A stretch of DNA of 64,000 nucleotides from Companilactobacillus versmoldensis DSM 14857 = KCTC 3814 (lineage in GTDB: Bacteria > Bacillota > Bacilli > Lactobacillales > Lactobacillaceae). Positions 16,830 to 26,107 of the stretch are shown here, one piece after another. Numbering within the stretch: position 1 is the stretch's first letter; the number at the start of each line of letters is the position of its first letter. A program made the position numbers and the translations under genes. The DNA lies in the NCBI RefSeq assembly GCF_001434295.1, contig NZ_AZFA01000010.1, positions 1 through 64,000 on the forward strand, given 5' to 3'. Below the pieces are notes generated by a model. It was given only the letters and a program-made list of their open reading frames with translations. It did no database searches and was not told where the DNA came from.

Positions 16830-18059
16830 TTATCCGAATAAGTGTGTCACGATCATACCCATTGATTCGCTATCTGAAAAGATCCCATTGAAGACGATTC
16901 GGAAAACTATTGCCATGACTACATTACTGGCAAAGTAACCAATTAGAGCGACATAAATACCATCGATTGATGTCCGACCGTTCTCATTTACTAGTGAAGC
17001 AATAAAGGCGATTGAAAAGATGATCATAATCAAACCAATCAGCAATAGTGCCACCCCAGCCATTTTTGCGATTGAATCAATATTTGAAATTGAAAGATCA
17101 CGTGGTAATGCAATCAATAAGAACAAGACAGTTACAACTTCAACGGCGATCATTGAATTACTGTAGCTTCCTAAAGTATTTGCATATGTGAGCATTGATG
17201 GTTCATCGTGTGCCAAGAATTTCTTACACAAGAATCCTACTCCCAAGAAGACTGCGAAACATATGATGACGGTTATCAACATAATCAAAAAGATGGAACC
17301 GCCTGAGATTGTATCACTGCTGTCATAATATGATGATGACGAACCAAATTGTTCAGACAATGTTTGTATCATATCTGTAACGATCTGGAATACTCTTGAT
17401 ACTAATAAGTATAAAATCCAAGCCATCAATACTGAATTAATAGCAAATGAAATCAAACCAAAGAATTTATTCTTTTGATCGACTTGTGATGGCCTCTTCA
17501 ATGAATTTACGAACCAGGCAAAATAGTTACTTGAATGTTTCTTAAAGTTTTCAAATGTCTGATTATTTTGCATCGGTTCATTTTGATTCTGATTGAAGTT
17601 TGGTTGGCCATTTGAATTTAATTGACCAGCTTGAGTCTGATTAAAATTTTGTTGGCCATTCATATTTTGTTGTGCAAATTGATTCTGATTGTAATTCTGT
17701 TGGTCATTCATATTTTGTGGACCAACTGGATTTTGGTTATAGCTTTGCTGACCACTCATATTTTGTTGGCTAGCTTGATTTTGGTTAAATCCTTGTTGAC
17801 CATTTTGATTTGTCTGGGCAAATTGATTTTGACCCGATTGATTATTATTCCCCATTGCTTGATTAGGTTGTTGCGTTTGGTTCGGTTGGCTATTTTGAAC
17901 TGACTTTTGTGGTTGTCCAGCTTGGTTGTTACTTGTTGAACTTACAGGTTGATCATTACCTTGCGTACTAGCATCACTAGCTGATTCAACCTTAGCTCCA
18001 CATTTTGTACAGAATTTAGTTCCTGGGTCTAATTCTGCACCACAGTTTTTACATTTCAT
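16830..18059 (-). CDS. zinc-ribbon polytopic membrane protein with N/Q-rich repeats, paralog 2
   Basis: 409 residues. The zinc ribbon (CKNCG-10-CTKCG) lies at 3-20. Residues about 34-170 are a low-complexity Asn/Gln domain containing five 16-residue repeats around the core QNMNGQQNFNQ. Then comes SSNYFAWFVNSLKRPSQV---NKFFGLISF, shared with its two paralogs, and five to six membrane helices. The N/Q domain resembles prion-like sequences and is absent from the paralogs. The function is unknown; the family sits beside envelope genes. The start is ATG 18059 with CGGGGGAT upstream. It is divergent from the gene at 18233. Confidence 0.75.
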   Translation of the reverse strand: MKCKNCGAELDPGTKFCTKCGAKVESASDASTQGNDQPVSSTSNNQAGQPQKSVQNSQPNQTQQPNQAMGNNNQSGQNQFAQTNQNGQQGFNQNQASQQNMSGQQSYNQNPVGPQNMNDQQNYNQNQFAQQNMNGQQNFNQTQAGQLNSNGQPNFNQNQNEPMQNNQTFENFKKHSSNYFAWFVNSLKRPSQVDQKNKFFGLISFAINSVLMAWILYLLVSRVFQIVTDMIQTLSEQFGSSSSYYDSSDTISGGSIFLIMLITVIICFAVFLGVGFLCKKFLAHDEPSMLTYANTLGSYSNSMIAVEVVTVLFLLIALPRDLSISNIDSIAKMAGVALLLIGLIMIIFSIAFIASLVNENGRTSIDGIYVALIGYFASNVVMAIVFRIVFNGIFSDSESMGMIVTHLFG

Positions 18060-18232
18060 ATAAATAATCCCCCGATTAATATTTTAAAAAAAGCGCTATA
18101 TAAAAGGGTATCAATAATTCGATAAAAATGGTAGTGTCTCGATAAAATTTCTTAATCCTTTTTATTAAAATAATTATAACTATGATACAATGTTTAAAGC
18201 ATTTTTTTAAATTTTTCTGGGGGGATTATGAA

Positions 18233-19561
18233 TTGAACACCAACAATAGTAAAAATATTTTCAAAAATAAGAAAGTGATTGCAATTGCGATTGTAGTTGT
18301 TTTGATCTTGGTTGCTTTGTTATTTAGACGATCACTACAACCAACGGGGACCAGTGCAAAGGGAGCATTGGATACAGTTAAATTTGATTTCACTGGATAC
18401 AATGCTCATGGATCTCTTTCAATCGATTCCGAATCACGTATGAAGACCTTCAAACAGATTGCACAAATTGAGGGACAGAAAGCTAAAGTTAAGCCAAAAA
18501 CAATGAGATCAATCATTGATAATGCTCAAAGTCCTGAAGATCTTACAAATATTAGTTCAGCTACAAATTATTCATCAAACACTTCTGATGATTCATCACA
18601 GAGCTCTTCTAAATCAGCTAATCTGAGCAACTATGTAAAACACTATGATTCAACAGCCATATACTTCAATAAATCTAGTGATTTGAAAAATGGCGATAAG
18701 ATAAAAGTATCCATTGTTGATAAAAGTCCTGAACCATATATCAAGGAAAAAGGTCGTATAGTCACTGTTAAGGGCTTGAAAACCAACAAGACTGTCCACG
18801 TTAATTCATTCAAAAAATATATGAAATTGAATTCCGTGGGAACCAATAAACATGGTGCTGTATCCGTAATCCTTGATAAAGACTATTCACCAGATGATTC
18901 ATTGCCAGGATTAATGGGAAACGGTTTTGACTATAGCTTAAACGACCTATTCAAAACTTTTAATGCCGAATCTGATTCAGCTGAAGATGATAAGACATAC
19001 TCAAACGGAGATAAAATCAGTATCTCAGAAAAGAAATTAGCTAAATATCTAACTGATAACAGTGAAGAATATAATTTCGTTGGTCGTAATAATAAAAATG
19101 TTACTTTCAAAGTTAGTGGATTAAAGAATCCTAGCAAACCAATTAAGAATTTTGATAAAGTTAGCGCTGCAATTGCCAAACGTGGAGCAAAAGTTACCCA
19201 TGGAACTTGGAAATTAGTTAGTGCAACCATGACTGACCGCGAAGCATATACTGATCCAACTGATCCCGGTCATAGTGATAGTGAACTAAGCGATGATTCA
19301 TTGTCCAGTAATGATGACACAGAGAATATCAACCCAATCCAATTCATTTATCAGGACACTGATCACAATAAGTATTACCAATTAACAGCTGATGGCATCT
19401 TAAGAAATGGAAAAATCTATAATTCAGAAGATGGTCCTGGCGATGACGATGGTGATGACTTTGTTGATGAATTTTTCAATGATAATTCCGACTCAGTCTC
19501 CAAAAAAGAAGCAACTTCAAAACTTGCTGGAGCAGTTTATGATTTGAGTCAGGCTAGTTAA
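18233..19561 (+). CDS. membrane-anchored extracytoplasmic protein with repeated domains
   Basis: 442 residues from TTG 18233, with GGGGGGAT 7 nt upstream. The ATG at 18182 has no Shine-Dalgarno site, and the ATG inside the leader runs straight into TGA. A basic N-terminus and one membrane helix (about 15-33) precede a long exported part. Two related beta-rich modules (GDKIKVSIVDKSPEPYI... and GDKISISEKKLAKYL...VTFKVSGLK) are separated by Ser/Asp-rich linkers. The tail is Asp/Ser-rich, with SELSDDSLSSNDD and GDDDGDDF. No zinc ribbon is present, but the layout resembles the exported part of the protein at 6390-7589. The function is unknown. It is divergent from the N/Q-rich gene and may share its control. 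Confidence 0.65.
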   Translation: MNTNNSKNIFKNKKVIAIAIVVVLILVALLFRRSLQPTGTSAKGALDTVKFDFTGYNAHGSLSIDSESRMKTFKQIAQIEGQKAKVKPKTMRSIIDNAQSPEDLTNISSATNYSSNTSDDSSQSSSKSANLSNYVKHYDSTAIYFNKSSDLKNGDKIKVSIVDKSPEPYIKEKGRIVTVKGLKTNKTVHVNSFKKYMKLNSVGTNKHGAVSVILDKDYSPDDSLPGLMGNGFDYSLNDLFKTFNAESDSAEDDKTYSNGDKISISEKKLAKYLTDNSEEYNFVGRNNKNVTFKVSGLKNPSKPIKNFDKVSAAIAKRGAKVTHGTWKLVSATMTDREAYTDPTDPGHSDSELSDDSLSSNDDTENINPIQFIYQDTDHNKYYQLTADGILRNGKIYNSEDGPGDDDGDDFVDEFFNDNSDSVSKKEATSKLAGAVYDLSQAS

Positions 19562-19577
19562 CTAATAGGAAATAGTA

Positions 19578-19617
19578 CTCAAAAAGGGACGAAAACTTGG
19601 TTTTCGTCCCTTTTCAT
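19578..19617. terminator. bidirectional terminator between convergent genes
   Basis: AAAAGGGACGAAAAC / GTTTTCGTCCCTTTT with a 3-nt loop, A-run and T-run on opposite sides. Confidence 0.9.
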
Positions 19618-19626
19618 TTTAAATTG

Positions 19627-20406
19627 TTAATCCAATGATTTTTTTGTCATATTTAAAACAATCTTCATCAATAAATACACGGCTGACCCGCTAACCATGA
19701 CACCAATGATAGCCCCATACATTCTATCTCTAATGGATTTTCCTTTTTCAATGACGATTGATGCGATAAAGGCAATATTCCAATAGTTACTTAGTAAAAT
19801 GACAAAAAAGACTAAATTTTTGAAAAATTTAAAAACAGCTTTATAGGATAACGTATCACCATGGACAACTGGTCTTGATGCCATGATCAAAATGATTAAA
19901 GCAATTTCAATCACAATTGCAACATTGCTATAACTTGCTAATTGATTAACGTAACTATCAATTGTTATTTCCTGATTTACAAATAATTTTTTACATAACC
20001 AACCAGTAATCATATATATTCCAAAATAAATTATACTTATCACTAATAAACCAGAAAATAACGAAAATCCACCATGAATATCAAAATATGATTCATTTTG
20101 GTTAAAGAATGAATTAAAGATGTAAATGAAACTTTTTAAAAATTCATCTCCTAAAGCAAATACAACCAAACTCATCAGTAAAGCTTGTATACCCATTGAA
20201 ATAAAGCCAAAAGATTTATCCACTGAAACTAATTCATCTGGTTTTCTGATTGTTGAAAAAAACCATTTAAAATATTGATCAATCTGGAATCCCTTTCGTA
20301 CGGAACCAGCTTGATAGTTATTTAATGCTTGAAAATTCACACCACATTTTTTGCAAAATGTATCAGTTTCATCTCTGGGTGCTGAACAACTACTACACAT
20401 ATTCAT
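19627..20406 (-). CDS. zinc-ribbon polytopic membrane protein, paralog 3
   Basis: 259 residues from ATG 20406 (GGAGAG upstream). The zinc ribbon is CSSCS...CKKCG at the N-terminus. The signature FKWFFSTIRKPDEL---DKSFGFISM matches the two paralogs at 8391 and 16830. About five membrane helices follow, one pair with FVNQEITIDSYVNQLASYSN, also found in the paralogs. The linker between ribbon and membrane part is very short. The function is unknown. Confidence 0.7.
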   Translation of the reverse strand: MNMCSSCSAPRDETDTFCKKCGVNFQALNNYQAGSVRKGFQIDQYFKWFFSTIRKPDELVSVDKSFGFISMGIQALLMSLVVFALGDEFLKSFIYIFNSFFNQNESYFDIHGGFSLFSGLLVISIIYFGIYMITGWLCKKLFVNQEITIDSYVNQLASYSNVAIVIEIALIILIMASRPVVHGDTLSYKAVFKFFKNLVFFVILLSNYWNIAFIASIVIEKGKSIRDRMYGAIIGVMVSGSAVYLLMKIVLNMTKKSLD

Positions 20407-20502
20407 ATAATATCTCTCCATAATATAATTTAAGTTAACTTTAACTACAATAGAGAAATTGTACCAAGTATCAATTCAAAAAGCTAATTAATTTTTCAAT
20501 AA

Positions 20503-20533
20503 AAAAAACCGCCGAAAATTCGGCGGTTTTCAT
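20503..20533 (-). terminator. terminator of pepN
   Basis: AAAACCGCCGAA / TTCGGCGGTTTT hairpin with a T-run on the minus strand. Confidence 0.9.
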
Positions 20534-20546
20534 TTACTCAAATAAT

Positions 20547-23078
20547 TTAAGTTGCTTTCTTAACAGCTGCATTAACTTCAGCTTTTTCATCTTCGATCAA
20601 GCTAACGCGTGTCTCAATGATACTGATATCCATTGTGATTTCACGTGTTAAGCCTGGTGTATTGATCTTTGGTTCGAAGAAGTCTTTGAACTCTTGCAAA
20701 CGTTCTGGGGTTCTAAAGGCTGCTGCTGTAACAGTGATAAATGTAGCAAATTCCATGTCACCACCGACCGTGTCTTCAAGCCATTGCCAGTCGTTTCTGA
20801 TCCAGTCCCAAGCAGCTTGTTCGCCGGCACTGTTGTCCAGCACGCCACGATACCAAGCACGCAAGTCTTGTGGCTTGATTGTTGCTGAATCTTCGAATTT
20901 TTCAATCAATTTAGCAATCATTCTTGAATCCTTTGTACTTGTGATTGCCACACTCAAGTCAGATTTGAAGCTTGGGTCAGTTGATTGAACGTATTCGTCC
21001 AATAACTTATTGAACAATTCTTCACTGCCGTAATTCTTGATCTCGTTTCTCAAAACGAAGATCCGAATGTCAGCTGGCAAAGCAACCAAGTTGTTCTTGT
21101 TCTCGTCGAACAACTTGTGAGCAGTAGCAATGGCACCCGAATTCTCCGAGTACAAAGCCGCATTCAAAATAGTCGGACGAGTCAATTGATCATCGATCGA
21201 GTCGCCGTCCTTAGCTAACCAGCCCAAACGTTGATATTGGTCAGCACTCAATTTACCATAGAAACTCTTCAAAGCCTTCTCCTCATCAGTGTTAGGAGTG
21301 GCAAATTTCCGCAAGTTGTAAGCAATCCGATACAACGCAGAATTGACGACAGTCGATTGATTGTCAGCGAATCCTTGCAATAACGGCACAACATCAGCAT
21401 ATGAAACCTGGCGAGCCTCAGAGAACAATCTGAAGTCTTGCAAAATTCCCATTTGAGAAATCGAGTCCACAGTATCGATGTTTTTCAAGATGTCATCCAA
21501 CAAAGTTTGGTCGTATTTGACGACAAAGTGTGAGTTGTTCCCGACATTGAGACGGAATGGCTGGCCATTGTCGCTCCGTAATTTGTCGTAGTCACCTAAT
21601 TCGATGGTCTTATCTGACATGATCTTAGGTACTGAATCATAATTACTGTTCAAAGGAATCTTCCATTGACGGTCGACATCTTTGCCTTCGCCAATAAAGA
21701 ATTGTTGTTGCGACAATGTAAGCTTGCCATCAACGACTGAAGCAGTTACGACTGGATAACCTGGTTGTTCCAACCAAGTATTCATAATCGAGGCAACATC
21801 CATTCCGGCAGCGTCACCAACAGCGTTCCAAAGATCAGCACCCTTAGCGTTGTTGTACTTGTGGGCAGCAAAGTAATTCTTCAAGCCCTTTCTTAGAGCA
21901 TCGTCACCGACTAAGGCTCTCATCATAACTAGCATTCTGGCACCCTTAGCATAAACGATGGCTGAATCGAACAAGGCATCGATCTCAGCTGGATTTTCAA
22001 CATTGACGTGAACTGATTGAACTCCGTCAGTCGCATCACGTTGCAAAGCTGCGGGTACATCAGTTGTTTGGAAGAGTTCCCAAACGTTCCAGTCAGGTTC
22101 AATTGCATCGATAGCAACATATTCCATCATATTTGCGAAACTTTCATTCAACCAGAGATCATCCCACCAGTTCATTGTGACCAAGTCACCGAACCATTGG
22201 TGAGCCAATTCGTGAGAGATAACGGTGGCAACTAATTGCTTAGTGTCTAGAGCGGTGTTATCAGGATCAAGCAATAAGTATGCTTCACGATAAGTTACCA
22301 AGCCCCAATTCTCCATAGCTCCAGCTGAGAAATCTGGTAAAGCCAATTGCCATGAATGTGGCAATGGATAAGGTGTTTGATAAAAGTCTTCGTAAAATTC
22401 GATCGAGCGTTTAGCGATGTCTAAGGCAAAATCCAATTCCTTAGGATCGTGGGCTTTAGTTGAGAAAACGCCAACTTCAACGCCACTCTTGGTCTTAGTC
22501 TTCTTACCTTGCAAGTCACCGAAGGCAAAAGCAATCAAATATGTCGACATTCTCACGGTCGTGTCAAAATAGTGAACGCCGTCTTTTTCTTCTTTTTCAG
22601 GCATATTGGCTAAAATAGTCTCGCCTGGTTTTTCATCGAATTTGATAGCCAAATCGAATTTAGCTTTGGCAGCTGGTTCGTCGACACATGGGAAGGCCTG
22701 ACGAGCAAAAGTCGTTTCAAATTGTGTCCCAACGAGCTGTTTTTGCTCGCCGTTGACTTCATAATATGAAGGATAGATTCCCATCATTGAGTCAGTCAAA
22801 GGTGCCTTATAAGTGATAGCTAAAGTAGTCTCGCCCATTTCAGGCACTTCGATCTTGATTGATTCAGTTTTATTGTCAACTGAAAACGGTACATCTTGAT
22901 CATTGGCTGTCACAGCAGAAATTTCCATATTCTTTTGGTGAATATAGACTGGCTTCGTATGGGCAACACCAGTAATCGTCGATTTACCGTTGATCTCTTT
23001 GTTACCGCGATTAATATCGATATACACATCGTAATGTGATGGTTCAAAAGTTTCTAAAAAACGTGTAATAGTTGCCAT
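20547..23078 (-). CDS. pepN: aminopeptidase N (M1 family lysyl aminopeptidase)
   Basis: 843 residues, cytoplasmic zinc metallo-aminopeptidase that removes N-terminal residues from peptides during casein or other protein use. It has the M1 exopeptidase motif GAMENWG near 260, the zinc site HELAHQWFGD near 295 with the downstream Glu in NESFANMMEYVA, and a C-terminal helical ERAP1-like domain. Length and sequence fit lactobacillar PepN. The start is ATG 23078 with GGAGG 5 nt upstream. Monocistronic, with its own strong terminator. Confidence 0.97.
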   Translation of the reverse strand: MATITRFLETFEPSHYDVYIDINRGNKEINGKSTITGVAHTKPVYIHQKNMEISAVTANDQDVPFSVDNKTESIKIEVPEMGETTLAITYKAPLTDSMMGIYPSYYEVNGEQKQLVGTQFETTFARQAFPCVDEPAAKAKFDLAIKFDEKPGETILANMPEKEEKDGVHYFDTTVRMSTYLIAFAFGDLQGKKTKTKSGVEVGVFSTKAHDPKELDFALDIAKRSIEFYEDFYQTPYPLPHSWQLALPDFSAGAMENWGLVTYREAYLLLDPDNTALDTKQLVATVISHELAHQWFGDLVTMNWWDDLWLNESFANMMEYVAIDAIEPDWNVWELFQTTDVPAALQRDATDGVQSVHVNVENPAEIDALFDSAIVYAKGARMLVMMRALVGDDALRKGLKNYFAAHKYNNAKGADLWNAVGDAAGMDVASIMNTWLEQPGYPVVTASVVDGKLTLSQQQFFIGEGKDVDRQWKIPLNSNYDSVPKIMSDKTIELGDYDKLRSDNGQPFRLNVGNNSHFVVKYDQTLLDDILKNIDTVDSISQMGILQDFRLFSEARQVSYADVVPLLQGFADNQSTVVNSALYRIAYNLRKFATPNTDEEKALKSFYGKLSADQYQRLGWLAKDGDSIDDQLTRPTILNAALYSENSGAIATAHKLFDENKNNLVALPADIRIFVLRNEIKNYGSEELFNKLLDEYVQSTDPSFKSDLSVAITSTKDSRMIAKLIEKFEDSATIKPQDLRAWYRGVLDNSAGEQAAWDWIRNDWQWLEDTVGGDMEFATFITVTAAAFRTPERLQEFKDFFEPKINTPGLTREITMDISIIETRVSLIEDEKAEVNAAVKKAT

Positions 23079-23168
23079 AAACGCCTCCATAATTTTTGAT
23101 AAGTACTTCGTTTCTTATTATACGTCAAATGGATAAAAACTTGCGAATGGCCAATTCGAAAATCAAGA

Positions 23169-23191
23169 TGATATAATTTATCTAATGGAGG
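23169..23191 (+). promoter_or_regulatory. extended -10 promoter and RBS of the Nudix gene
   Basis: TGA-TATAAT at 23169-23177; GGAGG at 23187-23191, 8 nt before ATG 23200. Confidence 0.6.
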
Positions 23192-23199
23192 AATGACAA

Positions 23200-23853
23200 A
23201 TGGAAGAGATAGATTTTTTGATTCAAAAGCTCCAAGCAATTGCCCAATCAGGCAAGCACTATGGAAAAGACGTTTTTGACCGCGAACGTTATGAAGAATT
23301 GGAACAAATCTCCAAGAAGCTGACCTCCCAACTAGTCGATAATGCCGATCGGAAAAATCTCACTTTGTTCTTTGATTCCGATGTCGGCTATGTCACACCA
23401 AAAGTCGACGTTCGCGACTGCACTTTTAAAGACGATAAAATCCTGCTAGTCAAAGAAAAACGTGGCTCAGTCTGGTCGATCCCTGGTGGATGGGCCGATA
23501 TTGGTTTTTCGCCAGCGGAAATCGCGGTCAAAGAGACCTACGAGGAAGCTGGAATTCAGGTCAAGCCTAAGAAGTTGATTGCTATTAAAGACATGCAGAA
23601 AAATAATTATCCTAAAAAGAATTTTAGCTATATCTATAAAATACTTTTTGAATGCCAGCCGACTGAAGACGACTTGCACGGTGGCGTGGAAACCTCGGAT
23701 GCAGAATATTTCACTCTCGACGAAGCTTTGAAACTTGATTTATCGCTGGGTCGCAATATGCCTGACGATATCGAGCGAGCTTTCAAATGTCACCACTCTG
23801 ATAATTGGGAAACTTATTTTGACCAAACAAAAGCACCTTATTCTCCGGAATAA
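23200..23853 (+). CDS. Nudix hydrolase with N-terminal helical domain
   Basis: 217 residues. The N-terminal helical segment (about 1-65) of the kind associated with Nudix nucleotide hydrolases is followed by the Nudix fold. The box reads GGWADIGFSPAEIAVKETYE plus EAG near 105-125, with the metal-binding Glu pair in ETYEEAG. It likely cleaves ADP-ribose or a related nucleoside diphosphate linked to a second group. It has its own promoter and stands alone between pepN (divergent) and a convergent cytochrome b5-like gene. Confidence 0.88.
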   Translation: MEEIDFLIQKLQAIAQSGKHYGKDVFDRERYEELEQISKKLTSQLVDNADRKNLTLFFDSDVGYVTPKVDVRDCTFKDDKILLVKEKRGSVWSIPGGWADIGFSPAEIAVKETYEEAGIQVKPKKLIAIKDMQKNNYPKKNFSYIYKILFECQPTEDDLHGGVETSDAEYFTLDEALKLDLSLGRNMPDDIERAFKCHHSDNWETYFDQTKAPYSPE

Positions 23854-23868
23854 GATGCCTTTTTTTCA

Positions 23869-24105
23869 TTATTTTACTAATTTCCCAACGACTGGAAGCT
23901 TTGGCAAGACGGTCTTTTTATGAGGTGCATGGGTGATCTCTTCTGACATATCGCCACCGGCAGTGTGGCCGTGGTGCTTGCCGCCAGCCCAAGGCTCAAC
24001 GTTAGTCACATCATAGATGACGCCATCAACGGCAACGTAAGCAGGATTGCCATCTTGACCATTGTATTTTTTCAATTCATCAAGTGTAAGATTTTTTTCT
24101 GACAT
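23869..24105 (-). CDS. small cytochrome b5-like heme/steroid-binding domain protein
   Basis: 78 residues: FTLDEL-like start (LTLDELKKYNGQDG), AYVAVDGVIYDVTNVEPWAGGKHHGH and a C-terminal positively charged tail. The pattern YVA-DG-IYDVT is that of the Cyt-b5 fold used by heme- or steroid-binding proteins. The axial His pair of true cytochrome b5 is not certain; HHGHTAGGD could supply one ligand. No signal peptide. The ligand is unknown. The RBS TAGGAGGA precedes ATG 24105. Confidence 0.82.
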   Translation of the reverse strand: MSEKNLTLDELKKYNGQDGNPAYVAVDGVIYDVTNVEPWAGGKHHGHTAGGDMSEEITHAPHKKTVLPKLPVVGKLVK

Positions 24106-24205
24106 AATATCCTCCTAAGTGGTTAATATTAAATCTAATTTCATTATTGCATCTTACCTATAAATAAATCAATGATTTTATTTATCTTTTGATAAATGAT
24201 GATAA

Positions 24206-24691
24206 TTAATACAATTTTTTGACCAAATTAAACCAAGTTTCTCCTGCATGAGTCGATTCAGCCGCACCTTGATTGACAAAATCGTTTTTGAGGTAGAATG
24301 GCAGATTCTTTTCCAAACTAGTCAACGCAATAATTTTTCGTTGGCTAGTTTGTGCCTTGCTTTCAATCGCCTGTAATAATTGAGTCCCCACGTGCTGACC
24401 TTGAAATTTCGGATCGACGGCAATCGTAAAGATGATCTGATTGCCACCAGTAACTAAATTAGTGGGCGTATCTTGATACATCCAATCTTCAACGAATTGT
24501 TCTTTGACCGCCGGTCCAACCACGAAACCGGCCACCTGGCCGTCACTGCGGGCGACCAAGAAAGTCTCCGCTAATTTATCGATCCGTTGACGGTACTGGG
24601 TCTCCGTTCCTGCTTCTGCTTGATTGAACCCCATTTGCTCGACCCGCAAAATTTCTGGCAGATCTTTTAAAATAACTTGCGTGATTTTCAT
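24206..24691 (-). CDS. GNAT family N-acetyltransferase
   Basis: 161 residues, GNAT fold. The acetyl-CoA-binding motif A reads IFTIAVDPKFQGQHVGTQLL near 90-110 (Q/R-x-x-G-x-G/A variant QGQHVGT). The C-terminal part, IALTSLEKNLPFYLKNDFVNQG, is the usual motif B region. The substrate cannot be predicted. ATG 24691 follows GGAGGG. Monocistronic. Confidence 0.88.
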   Translation of the reverse strand: MKITQVILKDLPEILRVEQMGFNQAEAGTETQYRQRIDKLAETFLVARSDGQVAGFVVGPAVKEQFVEDWMYQDTPTNLVTGGNQIIFTIAVDPKFQGQHVGTQLLQAIESKAQTSQRKIIALTSLEKNLPFYLKNDFVNQGAAESTHAGETWFNLVKKLY

Positions 24692-24730
24692 AAGTCGCCC
24701 TCCTATCTGTGTACTAATCTCATCATATCA

Positions 24731-24757
24731 AAAAAGCCCGAATTAATCGGGCTTTTG
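24731..24757 (-). terminator. terminator of the amidotransferase gene
   Basis: AAAGCCCGA / TCGGGCTTTT hairpin with a T-run on the minus strand, just after the stop at 24770. Confidence 0.85.
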
Positions 24758-24769
24758 CTAATTTTTAAA

Positions 24770-25471
24770 TCACTTATCTTCTACTATATAATCTAACAAT
24801 TTATACATGACAGTTTTATTTTCAGCTGGGACTGGTTGTGCCAAAATATCAGTCGGCGTCTGCTTCAAGTCATTTTGATGCAAGGCATACTTCCAGTCAT
24901 TTTGATGCAAGGCATACTTCCAGTCATTTACGACCATCTCACGAACATTATCAGCTTTCGGTTCAAAGTGGAATTGCAAACCAAGCACGTTTCCTCCCAA
25001 TATGAAGCCTTGATTCCGAACTAAATCGGAACTGAATAATAATTCCGCCTGATTGGGAATTTCGCACATTTCTTCATGCCAGTGTAATGCGATCATTTTT
25101 GGTGGTAAATCAGGGATCTGTTGACTCTTCAAGTAAACCGGTGCCCAGCCGACTTCTTTGGCTTGGGCCTTTTTGACTGAATAACCGAGTGTCTTTGCGA
25201 TTTGTTGGGCGCCGAAACAGGCTCCAAAGATTGGTTTGTGATAATTCAAAAGCTGGCTGATCAGGACACGTTCCTGCTTGATCCAGCCGAGATTGTCGTT
25301 AGGACTCATGGGACCGCCCAGAACGACTAACATATCAGTCTCTTCTGCGGTGGGCAAAATTCCAAATTGATATGGATGGTAGACATACATCTGATGACCG
25401 TGCTTATTTGACCAATCTTGAATCGAGCCTGGTCCTTCATTTGGTGTGTGCTGTAAAACATTTATCCTCAT
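24770..25471 (-). CDS. class I glutamine amidotransferase-like protein
   Basis: 233 residues, stand-alone GATase1 domain of the GuaA-like type. The nucleophile Cys lies in IFGACFGAQQIAKTLG near 85, and the catalytic His-Glu in LQFHFEPKADNV near 170. Such proteins hydrolyse glutamine or act as gamma-glutamyl hydrolase-like enzymes. The start is ATG 25471 (AAAGGG upstream). The C-terminal region carries an exact 27-bp tandem duplication (24871-24897 and 24898-24924), giving NDWKYALHQ twice. It is in frame and beyond the active site. Confidence 0.85.
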   Translation of the reverse strand: MRINVLQHTPNEGPGSIQDWSNKHGHQMYVYHPYQFGILPTAEETDMLVVLGGPMSPNDNLGWIKQERVLISQLLNYHKPIFGACFGAQQIAKTLGYSVKKAQAKEVGWAPVYLKSQQIPDLPPKMIALHWHEEMCEIPNQAELLFSSDLVRNQGFILGGNVLGLQFHFEPKADNVREMVVNDWKYALHQNDWKYALHQNDLKQTPTDILAQPVPAENKTVMYKLLDYIVEDK

Positions 25472-25621
25472 AATACCCTTTCTATCAACGGCAGTCTTGA
25501 TTTTGGCTACGCCTGCAATTGCCAATAATATCCCTATTATAAAACTTTCATTTTTTTATACCAATTAAAAATTATTTTTAGTTTTATAATGAAGTTAGCA
25601 CGTAATTTTAGGAGGTATTTT

Positions 25622-26080
25622 ATGGAAACTTTGAAAATGTTAAATGCACGTAAGGCGGTCCGTCAATACAGCGGTCAAATCGACGACGACCAACTCAAAC
25701 AAATTTTGACGGCCGGCAACGAAGGTCCCGTTGGCATGGGTGAATACAAGAATTACCGTTTGACAGCTATTCAAGATCCAGAAATTCTTCAAAAGTTAAA
25801 TGGCATTTACGAAGCCCCAACCGTCATCGTCGTTTCAGCTAAAGACCCTGGCCCAATGGAATATATTTCGATCGGAGCTATCGTCCACAATATGGAATTA
25901 GCAGCCGAGGACCTCGGACTCGGAGCAAATTACAACATGGCCAGTGTTAAATCGATCCCAAGCGATGCTTTGCCAAGTGGATTCACTGGCGTATTCGCCT
26001 TGACGGTCGGTCAAACCGATCAACAGTTCACTTCGAGAAACATCGCTCCCCACCGTATCGAATCCAATATCGTCAAGTAA
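25622..26080 (+). CDS. short nitroreductase family protein
   Basis: 152 residues, FMN-dependent nitroreductase fold. LNARKAVRQYSGQIDDDQL at the N-terminus is the FMN-phosphate binding block (R-x-x-R pattern KAVRQY). GAIVHNMELAAEDLGLGANY near 85 is the conserved central helix. It is shorter than typical (about 200). The start is ATG 25622 with AGGAGG upstream. It is followed 27 nt later by a tautomerase gene, so probably a two-gene operon acting on small aromatic or quinone compounds. Confidence 0.85.
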   Translation: METLKMLNARKAVRQYSGQIDDDQLKQILTAGNEGPVGMGEYKNYRLTAIQDPEILQKLNGIYEAPTVIVVSAKDPGPMEYISIGAIVHNMELAAEDLGLGANYNMASVKSIPSDALPSGFTGVFALTVGQTDQQFTSRNIAPHRIESNIVK

Positions 26081-26107
26081 ATTTTTACTAGGAAAGAGCA
26101 AATAATT

